From: Alphaproteobacteria bacterium
GTDB lineage: Bacteria; Pseudomonadota; Alphaproteobacteria; Sphingomonadales; Sphingomonadaceae
DNA length: 64,000 nt
Assembly: GCA_019232625.1 (NCBI GenBank)
Contig: JAFANP010000006.1
Location: 172,401-236,400, forward strand
Reading direction: 5' to 3'
Part shown: positions 26,094 to 35,422 of the stretch, piece by piece
Layout of the letters: each line of letters begins with the position of its first letter
Position numbering within the stretch: the first letter of the stretch is position 1
The notes under the pieces: generated by a model
What the model was told of the DNA's origin: nothing
Databases searched by the model: none
The model's input: the letters and a program-made list of their open reading frames with translations, nothing else
Translations under genes and position numbers: made by a program

Positions 26094-28829
26094 GTGGGAG
26101 GTGTTGCAGACAGCATGCGCAGGGGCCGCTTCTCCGGGCTGATCGAGGATTCGGGCGAAGCCGCGCCGCTGTCGCTCGCGCACCTCTTGAGCTTCGACCT
26201 TTGCGCCGCCCGCGACGAGGAGATGGCGGGCGTCGCCGCCGAGCGGGCGCGCTCGCTCGCCGTCGCCGTGCCGCTGCTCGCCGCCTGCCACCTGCTCTGG
26301 GCGTCCGTGCTGGTCCACGGCCTGTGGAGCGCCGGCCTGTCTCCGCCGCGCGCGACCGCCTCCTGGCTGGCGGCCGCGGTGCTGCTCGCCGACCTCGGGC
26401 TGTGGCGGTCGCTGCGCGGGGCGATGGCGCCGCGCGGCCTCGTCCGTCTCCTCGCCGCCCATTCGCTCGTCACCGGGGCGCTATGGGTGGCGGCCGCCGC
26501 CGCGATCGCCTCGGGTCCCGCCGCCTCCTCGCTGGCCATACGCGGCTCGCTGATCGTCGGCGTCGGCTCGAGCCTCCCACTCTTCTTCCTCGTCCCGGCG
26601 CTGGCGGCTTCGAGCTGCGCCGCGATCTGGGCGACCAGCGCCGCCGCCGGGGTGGACCGCGATCTTCTCGGCGTCGGCGGGGCGATGGCGATCGTGCTCG
26701 TCGTGCTCAGCCTGTTCCGCGCCCGCGACCAGGTGCTGGTCGTGCGCCGCCGCCTGCGCCTCGAGGCCGAGGCGGAGAAGGCGGAGCGCTTCGTCGACGA
26801 TTACGAAGCGTCGGGCCGCGGCTGGTTCTGGGAGACCAATGCCCGCGGCGCCCTCACCTACGTCTCGGAGCAGCTCGCCGCCCGGCTCGGCACCAGCCGG
26901 GGCGAGCTGCTCGGCCGGCCGCTCCAGGATGTGCTCTTCGCCGAGGGGGCGGACGAGACCCTCTCCTTCCACTTCGCCAGCCGCTTCCCCTTCGCCGAAG
27001 CGACCGTGCGCGCACCCGGCGCCGGCGCCGGCGACGTCCGGTGGTCGCTTTCCGGCAGCCCCAATTTCGATTCCTTCGGCCGCTTCCTCGGCTTCCGCGG
27101 CCTCGGGGCCAATCTCAGCGAGCAGCAGCGCGGAGAGGCGGAGACCAAGAAGCTCGCGCGCTACGACAGCCTCACCGGCCTTCCGAACCGCGCGACGATG
27201 CGCGGAATGCTCGACGAGGCGCTCGCCAACGCGGCGGAACGGCGCCAGGGCTGCGGCCTGTTCATGATCGATCTCGACCGCTTCAAGCAGGTCAACGACA
27301 CGCTCGGCCACCCTGTCGGCGACAAGCTGCTGAGGAAGGTGGCGGAGCGGCTCACCGGCGTGCTCGGCCGCCACGGCGTCGTCGGCCGCCTGGGCGGCGA
27401 CGAGTTCGAGGCGATCCTCCCCGGCTGCGACGGCGAGGGAGATCTCGGCGAGCTCGCCGGCGCCCTCATCGCCGAGGTTTCGAGGCCCTATCAGGTCGAC
27501 GGCCACCGGATCGAGATCGGCACGTCGGTCGGCATCGCCGTCGGCCGCCCGGGCAGGGCCTATGCCGCGGAACTGGTGCGCGACGCCGACCTCGCCCTCT
27601 ACGCCGCCAAGGCCGCCGGCCGGGGCGCCTTCCGTCTGTTCGACCCGGGCCTGCGCGCCGAAGCGGCGGACCGTCAGCTCCTCGAGAACGACCTGCGCGA
27701 GGCGCTCGGCCGCGACCAGTTGCGGCTGCTCTACCAGCCCATCGTCGATTCGGTGACCGAGGACATCGTCGCCTTCGAGGCGCTGCTTCGCTGGCACCAC
27801 CCGACCCGCGGCATCGTCATGCCCGCCGATCTCATCCCTATCGCCGAGGAAGCGGGGCTGATGCCGCGAATCGGCGACTGGGTGCTGCGCACCGCCTGCC
27901 GCGAGGCGGGGCGCTGGCCGGCGCACATCCGCATCGCCGTCGACCTGTCGCCCGCCCAGCTCGCCGACCCGGCGCTGCCGGCGACTTTGGCCGGCACGCT
28001 CGCCCATGTCGGGCTCGATCCGGAGCGGCTGGAGCTCGAGGTCGGCGAGGCGGTCTTCCTCGACGGGCCGCGGACAGCCGAGCGGCTGGAGCGGCTGAAG
28101 CGGATCGGTGTGCGCCTGGCGCTCGACAATTTCGGCACCGGCCAGTCGGGGCTGGGCCAGCTGCGCACCGCGCCGCTCGACAAGATCAAGATCGATCGCA
28201 GCTTCGTCCAGGGCGCCGCGGCCGCCGGCAGCCGCAACGCCGCCATCGTCCGAGCCATCGTCGTCCTCGCCGAGAGCCTCGGCATGGACACCACCGCCGA
28301 GGGCGCCGAGTCGCCGGAGGCGGTGGCGCTGATCCGGCGCCTCGGCTGCAGCCAGGTGCAGGGCTTCCAGTTCGGCCGCCCCGCGCCCGCGGAGGACGCG
28401 CTGAAGCTCGCCACCGACAGCCGTCCGAGCGCGGAGGTGATCGGCTTCAGCCGGCCGCCGCGCCACCGCCTGATCCGCAACGGCCGGCTGAAGTGGGACG
28501 GCGGCGAGGCGCCGGTTCGGCTGCGCAACATTTCGGAAGGGGGCGCGATGATCGAAGCCGAGGCGACGGTCGCGCCCGGCGAGCGCGCCGTCCTCGACCT
28601 CGACCTCGACGAGGACGGCCGCGTCGAGGTTCAGGTGCGCTGGCGGCAGCGCGGGCAGATCGGCCTCATGTTCGCTCGGCCGTTCAACCTCGCCCGCCTC
28701 GCCCGCGCCCGCCGCGCGCCCGCCGATCCGCACAGGCCGCTGACGCCGCGCTACCTCGATCCCGGCCACGCGCCGGAAACCGCCGCCGCTCCGTCGCCTC
28801 TGGCGACGAAACGGCGCCGCTCCGGCTGA
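26094..28829 (+). CDS. Membrane PAS-GGDEF-EAL-PilZ cyclic di-GMP signalling protein
   Basis: A 911-residue multi-domain protein. Five or six hydrophobic segments (about 50-215) precede a PAS domain (about 240-340) and a GGDEF cyclase domain with an intact GGDEF near residue 433. An EAL domain follows (FEALLRWHHPTRG near 560), then a C-terminal PilZ domain (about 785-870, NISEGGAMIE). In the EAL domain several metal-site positions deviate: VDLSPAQL instead of V-N-x-S, LEVGEA instead of E-x-T-E and DNFGTG instead of DDFGTG. Phosphodiesterase activity may therefore be weak or lost. GTG 26094 is used; ATG 26115 is possible. Confidence 0.9.
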   Translation: MGGVADSMRRGRFSGLIEDSGEAAPLSLAHLLSFDLCAARDEEMAGVAAERARSLAVAVPLLAACHLLWASVLVHGLWSAGLSPPRATASWLAAAVLLADLGLWRSLRGAMAPRGLVRLLAAHSLVTGALWVAAAAAIASGPAASSLAIRGSLIVGVGSSLPLFFLVPALAASSCAAIWATSAAAGVDRDLLGVGGAMAIVLVVLSLFRARDQVLVVRRRLRLEAEAEKAERFVDDYEASGRGWFWETNARGALTYVSEQLAARLGTSRGELLGRPLQDVLFAEGADETLSFHFASRFPFAEATVRAPGAGAGDVRWSLSGSPNFDSFGRFLGFRGLGANLSEQQRGEAETKKLARYDSLTGLPNRATMRGMLDEALANAAERRQGCGLFMIDLDRFKQVNDTLGHPVGDKLLRKVAERLTGVLGRHGVVGRLGGDEFEAILPGCDGEGDLGELAGALIAEVSRPYQVDGHRIEIGTSVGIAVGRPGRAYAAELVRDADLALYAAKAAGRGAFRLFDPGLRAEAADRQLLENDLREALGRDQLRLLYQPIVDSVTEDIVAFEALLRWHHPTRGIVMPADLIPIAEEAGLMPRIGDWVLRTACREAGRWPAHIRIAVDLSPAQLADPALPATLAGTLAHVGLDPERLELEVGEAVFLDGPRTAERLERLKRIGVRLALDNFGTGQSGLGQLRTAPLDKIKIDRSFVQGAAAAGSRNAAIVRAIVVLAESLGMDTTAEGAESPEAVALIRRLGCSQVQGFQFGRPAPAEDALKLATDSRPSAEVIGFSRPPRHRLIRNGRLKWDGGEAPVRLRNISEGGAMIEAEATVAPGERAVLDLDLDEDGRVEVQVRWRQRGQIGLMFARPFNLARLARARRAPADPHRPLTPRYLDPGHAPETAAAPSPLATKRRRSG

Positions 28830-28847
28830 CCCGCCCCGCGGCCGACC

Positions 28848-30260
28848 TCAGCTCGAATAATACATGTCGTATTCGACCGGGCTCGGAGTCGTCTCCCAGC
28901 GCATCTGCTCTTCCCACTTGAGCTCGACATAGGCGTCGATCTGGTCGTCCGAGAAGACGTCCCCCCTGGTCAGGAATGCCCGGTCGTTCTGGAGGGCGAT
29001 CAGCGCCTCGCGCAGCGAGCCGCACACCGTCGGCACGTTGACCAGCTCCTGCGGCGGCAGGTCGTAGAGGTTCTTGTCCATCGGGTCGCCCGGATGGATG
29101 CGGTTCTGGATGCCGTCCAGCCCCGCCATCAGCAGCGCCGAATAAGCGAGATAGGGGTTCGCGAGCGCGTCGGGGAAGCGGAACTCGACCCTCTTCGCCT
29201 TCTCGCCCGCGCCGTAGGGGATCCGGCAGGAAGCGGAGCGGTTGCGGCTCGAATAAGCGAGCAGCACCGGCGCCTCGAAGCCCGGCACCAGCCTCTTGTA
29301 GCTGTTGGTCGTCGGGTTGGTGAAGGCGTTGAGGGCGCGGGCATGCTTGATCACCCCGCCGATGAAATAGAGCGCCGTCTCGGAAAGGCCGGCATAGCCG
29401 TTGCCGGCGAAGAGCGGCTTGCCGCCGTTCCAGATCGAGATGTGGGTGTGCATGCCCGAGCCGTTGTCCTTGGCAATGGGCTTGGGCATGAAGGTCGCGG
29501 TCTTGCCGTAGGCGTGGGCGACCATGTGGACGACATATTTGTAGATCTGCATTCGGTCCGCCGTCTCGGTCAGCGTGCCGTAGGTGAGGCCGAGCTCGTG
29601 CTGCGCCGCCGCCACCTCGTGATGGTGCTTGTCCATCGGCAGGCCCATCTCCAGCATGGTGGAGACCATCTCGGCGCGGATGTCGGTGGCGCTGTCGACC
29701 GGCGCCACCGGGAAATAGCCGCCCTTGGCGCGCGGCCGGTGGGCCAGGTTGCCCCCTTCATATTCGCGGCCGCTATTGGTCGGCAGCTCGATGTCGTCGA
29801 TGCGGAAATAGGAGGCGTTGTAGCCGTCCTCGAAGCGGACGTCGTCGAACATGAAGAACTCGGCCTCGGGGCCGACATAGACGGTGTCGCCGATCCCGGT
29901 GCCCTTGAGATAGGTCTCGGCGCGCTTCGCCGTCGAGCGCGGGTCCCGCGAGTAGAGCTCGCCGGTGCCCGGGTCGACGACGTCGCAGAACAGCACCAGC
30001 ATCGGCGTCGCGCTGAACGGGTCGACATAGACGGCGTCCAGATCCGGCTTCAGGATCATGTCGCTCTCGTTGATCGCCTTCCATCCGGAGATGGAGGAGC
30101 CGTCGAACATGAAGCCGTCGACGAGCTGGTCCTCGTCGACGATCGACGAGACCATCGAGAGGTGCTGCCACTTGCCGCGCGGATCGGTGAAGCGGAGGTC
30201 GACCCACTCGATCTCCTCGTCCTTGATCCGGCTCAGGATCTTGCCCGCGTCGCTTGCCAT
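28848..30260 (-). CDS. glnA: Glutamine synthetase, type I
   Basis: A 470-residue GSI, the standard length, making glutamine from glutamate, ammonia and ATP. The adenylylation site is Tyr399 in NLYDLPPQE, so GlnE-type control is expected. The metal and ATP signatures [34 protein letters not shown] and [20 protein letters not shown] are present. The start at 30260 gives the usual N-terminus [16 protein letters not shown]. glnB lies upstream on the same strand, separated by a small HTH gene and a 68-bp repeat. Confidence 0.97.
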   Translation of the reverse strand: MASDAGKILSRIKDEEIEWVDLRFTDPRGKWQHLSMVSSIVDEDQLVDGFMFDGSSISGWKAINESDMILKPDLDAVYVDPFSATPMLVLFCDVVDPGTGELYSRDPRSTAKRAETYLKGTGIGDTVYVGPEAEFFMFDDVRFEDGYNASYFRIDDIELPTNSGREYEGGNLAHRPRAKGGYFPVAPVDSATDIRAEMVSTMLEMGLPMDKHHHEVAAAQHELGLTYGTLTETADRMQIYKYVVHMVAHAYGKTATFMPKPIAKDNGSGMHTHISIWNGGKPLFAGNGYAGLSETALYFIGGVIKHARALNAFTNPTTNSYKRLVPGFEAPVLLAYSSRNRSASCRIPYGAGEKAKRVEFRFPDALANPYLAYSALLMAGLDGIQNRIHPGDPMDKNLYDLPPQELVNVPTVCGSLREALIALQNDRAFLTRGDVFSDDQIDAYVELKWEEQMRWETTPSPVEYDMYYSS

Positions 30261-30394
30261 GTCACGTTCCTCGTCAAACAGGGGGGGCGCCGCGCGTCCT
30301 CGAATCCGTGCGGCGGCGTGCCCCACCCTTTCCGGGCGGCCGGAGCGCCGTCCACCCCGCTCGGGCGGACGGTGAACATTTCACGTGGAGAAGC

Positions 30395-30604
30395 TCAATA
30401 GGCGCGGCGGCGGGCCGCGACGAGCATCCTCAGAAGCATTCCGACCGGGCGCGGGACGCCCACCTTCCCCTCCAGCCACAGGCTCACCGCCGACCGGCTG
30501 ACTCCGATCGCGCCGGCAAGGTCGTTCTGCGTGCGGTAGCCGAGCACCCGCATCGCCGAGCGAAGCTCGTCGGGGGACATGGAGGCGAGGAGAGGTTCGT
30601 CCAT
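30395..30604 (-). CDS. Small XRE-type helix-turn-helix protein between glnB and glnA
   Basis: A 69-residue protein made almost entirely of one lambda-repressor-type HTH (YRTQNDLAGAIGVSRSAVSLWLEGK, described here in two parts: helix 2 QNDLAGAIG, recognition helix RSAVSLWLEGK). A basic tail ends VAARRRAY. There is no partner domain. It lies on the glnBA strand, 134 bp upstream of glnA, where most relatives have no gene. It could be a local regulator of glnA; that is inference. Confidence 0.7.
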   Translation of the reverse strand: MDEPLLASMSPDELRSAMRVLGYRTQNDLAGAIGVSRSAVSLWLEGKVGVPRPVGMLLRMLVAARRRAY

Positions 30605-30677
30605 CAGGCACTCGTCATTCGCAGCGGGGGCCGCTGCCGCCTTGTCACGGCATGGGGACAGTTGCCGGCCTTGTCAT

Positions 30678-30745
30678 GGGGACAGTTACCGGCCCCCGCC
30701 GCCTCTGCAATTCCGCGCGGGCCCGCGAGGCCGGTAACTGTCCCC
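30678..30745. repeat. 68-bp hairpin repeat unit, copy A (between glnB and the HTH gene)
   Basis: GGGGACAGTTACCGGCC at 30678-30694 is answered by its exact complement GGCCGGTAACTGTCCCC at 30729-30745, giving a 17-bp stem and a 34-nt GC-rich centre, 68 bp in all. A half arm with one change (GGGGACAGTTGCCGGCC) precedes it at 30654, and a decayed arm follows near 30770-30784. The 30605-30792 interval holds nothing else. Confidence 0.9.
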
Positions 30746-30792
30746 GAGCCCCCGCGCACTCGCGGCCGCGCCGTACCCGTCCCCACGCGCCC

Positions 30793-31149
<357 letters not shown>

Positions 31150-31341
31150 CTATCGTCCGGCGCCGGGCCCCGCCCTTTAGCCCAGGCACCGGCGCGATCT
31201 CCAAGGTTGAGACTTCGCTGCGCTGCAAAATAGCCGCGCCGCCCGCCCACGCAACCCTTCCCGCGCCGGCCGTGCACGCCTGCCATTGTCGCGGCACGGG
31301 ACGAGCGGTGCCGGCCACCGCAGTCGCGACCGCCGGCTCGG

Positions 31342-32592
31342 TCACTTGCCGCCGAGGAGAATGTCCCAGACGGCCCGGTTCCCGAGATGCCCCGCATGGG
31401 CCTTCACGGGATCCTCGAACAGGCCGAGGGGCGCCGCCGCGTTGCGCACGTAGAGGTTGACCACCTTCGCGCCCTGCAGCGCCGGGACGCGGTAGGTGAG
31501 CAGGTCGCCCGGGTCGCTGAACGCGATCACCTGGCGCGGGCGGAGCGACCCCTCCAGCGCCTTCTCCCCGGCCGCCGCCGGGGGCATCGCGGCCCATTGC
31601 CGCAGCATCTCGACCGGGGAGAGGGGCGGGGCGGCAGGCGCGGGCGCGAACGGCGCCTCGTCGCCGGAACCGGGCCGGACGTCCACCCGCGCCAGCTCCA
31701 GCAAGGCGAACTGGTTGGCGAGGAAATAGAGGTTGTCGGTGCGCGCGAGATACGCCTTCGCCGCGCCGCCCTCCCGCGCCGAGTCCAGCACCGCGAAGCT
31801 GCCGAGGCTGGCGGAGACGATCACCCGCTCCCCGGCTCCGGCCGCGCCTTCCTCCGCCATCGCGAAGGCGGCGTTGAGGGCGGCCGAGATGTAGCGGCGC
31901 ATCGGCCCGAGGGCGACGACGGCGTCCGCGAGGCCCCAGTTCATTATCTCCTGCTTGAGCCGCCGGTTGGCCAGCGGCCCGCCGCCCGACCGCGGCCGCC
32001 GCTCGAGCGCGTCCCGTACCTCCTCCGCCGAGAGCCACGGATGATAAGGCGGGTCGCTACGGGCGCAGAGCCGCAGGTGGGCGCGGTCGGCGCCGGACAG
32101 GTCGTGCTCCGGCAGCACCAGGACACGGCACTTGAGCGGGAAGAGCAGCGGCCACCAATTCACCTCGTCGACGATCAGTTCGGAACCGTTCGAAAGGGCG
32201 ATCGGGTAGCGGTCGACGAACGGCCGGCTCGCCTGCCATTCCCGCTCGCCGCGCCACGCCTCGACCCCGGCGACCGTGCCGGGCCGCGGCCGCTCGCCCA
32301 CATCGAGATAGCGGCGCTCGGCCGGGCTCGCCTCGCGGCCCCGGAGCCGGCGCGCCAGACCGGCGCGCAGGGCGGCCGATTCGCCGGGCCCATCGGCGCG
32401 CATGCCGTGGACGACGGTGATGTGCACCCGGCCCGAGGCGGACGCGATCACCTCGCCCAGCGAGCGCGTTTCCCCAAGCGCGTCCGGGCCGCCTTCGATC
32501 GCCCGCCCTCGCGCGAGCGCCGGACCGGCGATGGCGGCCGCGACGAAGGCGAGGATCGCCAGGCCCGCCAGCCGCGGCGAGCGGAGCGGCAC
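31342..32592 (-). CDS. Exported protein with alpha/beta-hydrolase-like features
   Basis: A 416-residue protein. Residues ~1-28 form a signal peptide (LAILAFVAAAIAGPALA). An oxyanion-type VVHGMRADG and a nucleophile-elbow-like VSASLGSFAVLDSA near the middle suggest a serine hydrolase, but the elbow is S-x-S-x-G rather than G-x-S-x-G. The predicted product is periplasmic. The GTG start at 32592 is the only codon that leaves a clean signal peptide; it lies 5 bp past the stop of the repeat protein, so the two form an operon. Substrate unknown. Confidence 0.65.
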   Translation of the reverse strand: MPLRSPRLAGLAILAFVAAAIAGPALARGRAIEGGPDALGETRSLGEVIASASGRVHITVVHGMRADGPGESAALRAGLARRLRGREASPAERRYLDVGERPRPGTVAGVEAWRGEREWQASRPFVDRYPIALSNGSELIVDEVNWWPLLFPLKCRVLVLPEHDLSGADRAHLRLCARSDPPYHPWLSAEEVRDALERRPRSGGGPLANRRLKQEIMNWGLADAVVALGPMRRYISAALNAAFAMAEEGAAGAGERVIVSASLGSFAVLDSAREGGAAKAYLARTDNLYFLANQFALLELARVDVRPGSGDEAPFAPAPAAPPLSPVEMLRQWAAMPPAAAGEKALEGSLRPRQVIAFSDPGDLLTYRVPALQGAKVVNLYVRNAAAPLGLFEDPVKAHAGHLGNRAVWDILLGGK

Positions 32593-32597
32593 GGGCT

Positions 32598-32996
32598 TCA
32601 GCGCGCCGGGCAGGCGTCGAGGCGGAGCGAGGAGGAGGGCGGCGGCGAAGGATCGTCCTGCTTGGGGCCGATGGCGAGCATGCCATGGCCGCCGCTGGCG
32701 GGATCGTCCTGCTTGGGGCCGATGGCGACCATTCCGTGGCCGCCGCTGGCGGGGTCGTCCTGCTTGGGGCCGATGGCGCGCGGATCGTCCTGCTTGGGGC
32801 CGATCGCGACGGCGCCGGTGCCGGCCTGCGGGTCGTTCTCCGGGTGGATCGCCGCGACTCCGCCCTGGACGATGATCCTGTTCGAGGGACGGGTGCGGCA
32901 GCCCGCCGGGTCCACGTGCGGAAGGCGCGGCGGCGGAGTCGCGGCGCCCGCGCCGGCAGGGGCTTGAAAGGCGATGAGCAGCAGGGGGAGGATCAT
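32598..32996 (-). CDS. Secreted GPKQDDP-repeat protein, 132 aa
   Basis: Signal peptide LPLLLIAFQAPAGAGA (about residues 2-18), then a Cys-containing linker and four exact AIGPKQDDP repeats (a diverged AIHPENDP precedes them), separated in part by ASGGHGM. The C-terminal tail is Pro/Ser-rich with a second Cys (SSSLRLDACPAR). The repeats are Pro-, Asp- and Gly-rich and should be extended. GGGGGAGG precedes the ATG. The gene is divergent from a prolyl-hydroxylase-like gene 120 bp away and followed after 5 bp by the hydrolase-like gene. Function unknown. Confidence 0.7.
   Translation of the reverse strand: MILPLLLIAFQAPAGAGAATPPPRLPHVDPAGCRTRPSNRIIVQGGVAAIHPENDPQAGTGAVAIGPKQDDPRAIGPKQDDPASGGHGMVAIGPKQDDPASGGHGMLAIGPKQDDPSPPPSSSLRLDACPAR
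32651..32812. repeat. Tandem repeat array coding the GPKQDDP units
   Basis: Four near-identical copies of GATCGTCCTGCTTGGGGCCG start at 32651, 32702, 32753 and 32783, so the periods are 51, 51 and 30 bp (17, 17 and 10 codons). All periods keep the reading frame. The shorter last period lacks the ASGGHGM spacer. This pattern fits expansion by slippage or unequal crossover within the gene. Confidence 0.85.
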
Positions 32997-33116
32997 CCGG
33001 CCGTCCTTTCCGGGGTGGAGAAAATCGCCTCGTCCCATAGCATGGCGCGGCGGCCTGCGCACGGCGTCTTGCGCGGGCTGGATGCGCGCCGGGCGCAATG
33101 GCATGGACGCCGGGCG

Positions 33117-34085
33117 ATGGACGCCGCATCCGCCCTCATGGCCCAGGCCGCCGCCTTGCTCGAGGCGGGGCGGCGCGCCGAGGCCGTGCTGCTCGTCAAC
33201 CGGCTCGCCGCGGACGGCGAGGCGGAGGCCCTGTTCACCCTCGCCGAGTGGCGCCTGCGCGGCGACGTGCTGCCCCAGGACCTCGGCCTCGCCCGCGCGC
33301 TTTACGGCCGGGCGGGGGACGCGGGGCACGCGCGCGGCGCGGCCTTCCACACCAACCTCCTCGCCCTCGGCCTGGGCGGGGCGCGCAACTGGCCCCAGGC
33401 GCTGAAGCGGCTGCGGATCGAGGCGCGCGGCGACCGCCGCCGCCGGGAGGCCGCTGCGCTGGTCGACAGGATGACTCTGACGGGGCAGGGCGACCCCGTC
33501 GCCGTGCCGGCGGCGCGCCCGCTCAGCGCCTCGCCCGACGTCAGGCTGGTCCCAGGCCTGCTCTCGCCGGCCGAATGCGACTATCTCGCCCGGGTAGCGG
33601 AGCCGGGCTACGGCCCCTCCATCGTCGTCGACCCGAGCACCGGCCGCGATTATCGCGATCCGGTGCGGACCTCGGACGGCTCCACCCTTCACTGGCTGAT
33701 CGAGGATCCCGCCGTCCACGCGCTCAACCGGCGGCTCGCCGCCGCCACCGGAACCGCGGCGGAGCAGGGCGAGCCGATGCAGATCCTGCGCTACCGCCCG
33801 GGCCAGCAATATCGCCGCCACCTCGACCACATACCGGGCGAGGCGAACCAGCGGCTCGCGACCGCGCTCGTCTATCTCAACGAGGGATATGAGGGCGGGG
33901 AGACTCTGTTCACCGCCTCCGGCCTCAAGGTGAAGGGCCGCAAGGGCGACGCCCTCCTGTTCCGAAACATGCTCGAGGACGGGCGTCCCGATCCGGCGGC
34001 CGAACATGCCGGCCTGCCCGTGACCCGAGGGGTCAAGCTCCTCGCCAGCCGCTGGATCCGCCAGGCGCGGCACCTCCCGGGCTGA
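33117..34085 (+). CDS. 2OG-Fe(II) oxygenase, prolyl 4-hydroxylase-like, with N-terminal TPR/Sel1-like region
   Basis: A 322-residue enzyme. Residues ~1-110 are helical TPR/Sel1-like repeats (ALFTLAEWRLRGDVLPQDLGLARALYGRAG, shown as ALFTLAEWRLRG and LGLARALYGRAG). The C-terminal double-stranded beta-helix has the iron ligands HLD in YRRHLDHIPG and a distal His in EHAGLPVTRG, plus a Lys (GVKLLASRW) for 2-oxoglutarate. Bacterial relatives hydroxylate proline in proteins or peptides. The ATG at 33117 is chosen at the start of the helical domain; upstream ATGs near 33042 are possible. Divergent from the GPKQDDP-repeat gene. Confidence 0.85.
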   Translation: MDAASALMAQAAALLEAGRRAEAVLLVNRLAADGEAEALFTLAEWRLRGDVLPQDLGLARALYGRAGDAGHARGAAFHTNLLALGLGGARNWPQALKRLRIEARGDRRRREAAALVDRMTLTGQGDPVAVPAARPLSASPDVRLVPGLLSPAECDYLARVAEPGYGPSIVVDPSTGRDYRDPVRTSDGSTLHWLIEDPAVHALNRRLAAATGTAAEQGEPMQILRYRPGQQYRRHLDHIPGEANQRLATALVYLNEGYEGGETLFTASGLKVKGRKGDALLFRNMLEDGRPDPAAEHAGLPVTRGVKLLASRWIRQARHLPG

Positions 34086-34116
34086 CGCCGGGGAGGCGAT
34101 CGGATAGGGTGGGGCG

Positions 34117-34461
34117 ATGGACGGCGAGATCCTTGCGCGGGCGCGGCGGCTGGCCGCGCACCTCCCCGGCGTGGCGGTGTCGCCGCATTACGGCCGGCCG
34201 TGGCTGAAGGTCGGCGGCAAGACTCTCGCCGGCCCCTGCCGCGAACCGGGCGCGCTCGCCGTCCACTGCCCGCTCGAGCTCAAGCAGGCGCTGATCGAGG
34301 CGCGGCCGGACCTTTATTACGACACCGACCATTTCCGCGGCTGGCCGGCCGTGCTGGTCCGGATGGCGGCGATCGACGATGCGACGCTCCAGGACCGGCT
34401 GGAGGCGGCGTGGGAGGCGAGAGCCCCCCGCGCCGTGCGCCGCGCCGCGGGTCAGGCGTAA
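34117..34461 (+). CDS. MmcQ/YjbR family protein
   Basis: A 114-residue protein of the YjbR fold (cyaY-like alpha/beta). Typical features are LPGVAVSPHYGRPWLKVGGK and the late segment YYDTDHFRGWPAVLVRM. Members are annotated as DNA-binding on structural grounds, with no firm function. It follows the oxygenase gene by 31 bp on the same strand. Its 3' end overlaps the end of map on the other strand by 10 bp. Confidence 0.85.
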   Translation: MDGEILARARRLAAHLPGVAVSPHYGRPWLKVGGKTLAGPCREPGALAVHCPLELKQALIEARPDLYYDTDHFRGWPAVLVRMAAIDDATLQDRLEAAWEARAPRAVRRAAGQA

Positions 34462-35282
34462 GGCGGCTTGTCGAGCCCCGCCGGGCTCTTGGTGAAGATC
34501 TCGCAGCCCTCCTCGGTTATCCCGACGGCATGCTCGAACTGGGCGGAGAGGGTGCGGTCGCGGGTGACGGCGGTCCAGCCGTCCTCGAGCACCTTCACGC
34601 CGGGCTTGCCGATGTTGATCATCGGCTCGATGGTGAAGAACATGCCCGGCTTCAGCTCGGGCCCGGTGCCCGGGCGGCCGGCGTGGACGACCTCGGGCGC
34701 GTCGTGGAAGACCCGGCCGAGGCCGTGGCCGCAAAAGTCGCGCACCACCCCGTAGCGGTGCCGCTCGGCATGGGTCTGGATCGCGTGGCCGATGTCGCCG
34801 AGATGGTTGCCGGGCCGCGCCTGGGCGATTCCGAGCATCATGCATTCGTAGGTGATGTCGACGAGGCGGCGGGCGCGGATCGGCACGTCGCCGACCAGGA
34901 ACATGCGGCTGGTGTCGCCGTGCCAGCCGTCGAGGATGATGGTGACGTCGATGTTGACGATGTCGCCGTCCTTCAGCACCCGCTCGCCGGGTATGCCGTG
35001 GCAGACGACATGGTTGATCGAGGTGCAGCAGCTGCCGGTGAAGCCGCGATAGCCCAAGGTGGCGGGAAGGCCGCCGCGCGCCTTCATCTCGGCGTGGACG
35101 ACGTCGTCGATCTGCTGGGTGGTGACGCCGGGGACGACGTGGGGGACGAGCGCGTCGAGCACTTCGGCGGCGGCGCGGCCGGCGCGGCGCATCCCCTCGA
35201 AGGCGCCCGGCCCGTGGAGCTTGATCGCGCCCGAGCGGCTCGCCACCGGCTCGGCATCGGATATGGCGACATATTGGATCAT
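34452..35282 (-). CDS. map: Methionine aminopeptidase, type I
   Basis: A 276-residue enzyme that removes the initiator Met from nascent proteins. Metal ligands are all recognisable: Asp in NIDVTIILDG, Asp in HGDTSRMF, His in CGHGLGRVFH, Glu in TIEPMI and Glu in GITEEG. A ~20-residue N-terminal extension (MIQYVAISDAEPVASRSGAI) precedes the catalytic domain. Start 35282. The divergent cinA-like gene begins 140 bp away. Confidence 0.95.
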   Translation of the reverse strand: MIQYVAISDAEPVASRSGAIKLHGPGAFEGMRRAGRAAAEVLDALVPHVVPGVTTQQIDDVVHAEMKARGGLPATLGYRGFTGSCCTSINHVVCHGIPGERVLKDGDIVNIDVTIILDGWHGDTSRMFLVGDVPIRARRLVDITYECMMLGIAQARPGNHLGDIGHAIQTHAERHRYGVVRDFCGHGLGRVFHDAPEVVHAGRPGTGPELKPGMFFTIEPMINIGKPGVKVLEDGWTAVTRDRTLSAQFEHAVGITEEGCEIFTKSPAGLDKPPYA

Positions 35283-35422
35283 CGCCGGAATATAACCCCC
35301 CACCCCCCGCTTGGCGAGCCCCGCATCCTTCGATAGGCCGCTTCGGCAGGGCATCGCGCCGGGAGGCGGGGGTGGAACCGATCGTCGCCCCACCCGCTCA
35401 TCCGGCCGGTCGAAGGAGGCAC

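Noticed and set aside
31200..31240. A sigma54 promoter upstream of glnB (GGCGCGGCTATTTTGCA on the minus strand).
   Set aside because: The GG and GC elements are 12 bp apart instead of the required 10, and the rest of the -24 box is poor.
32651..32812. The 51/51/30-bp tandem array as CRISPR or an intergenic satellite.
   Set aside because: It lies inside an open frame, keeps the frame, and the spacers are themselves repeated; it codes protein repeats.
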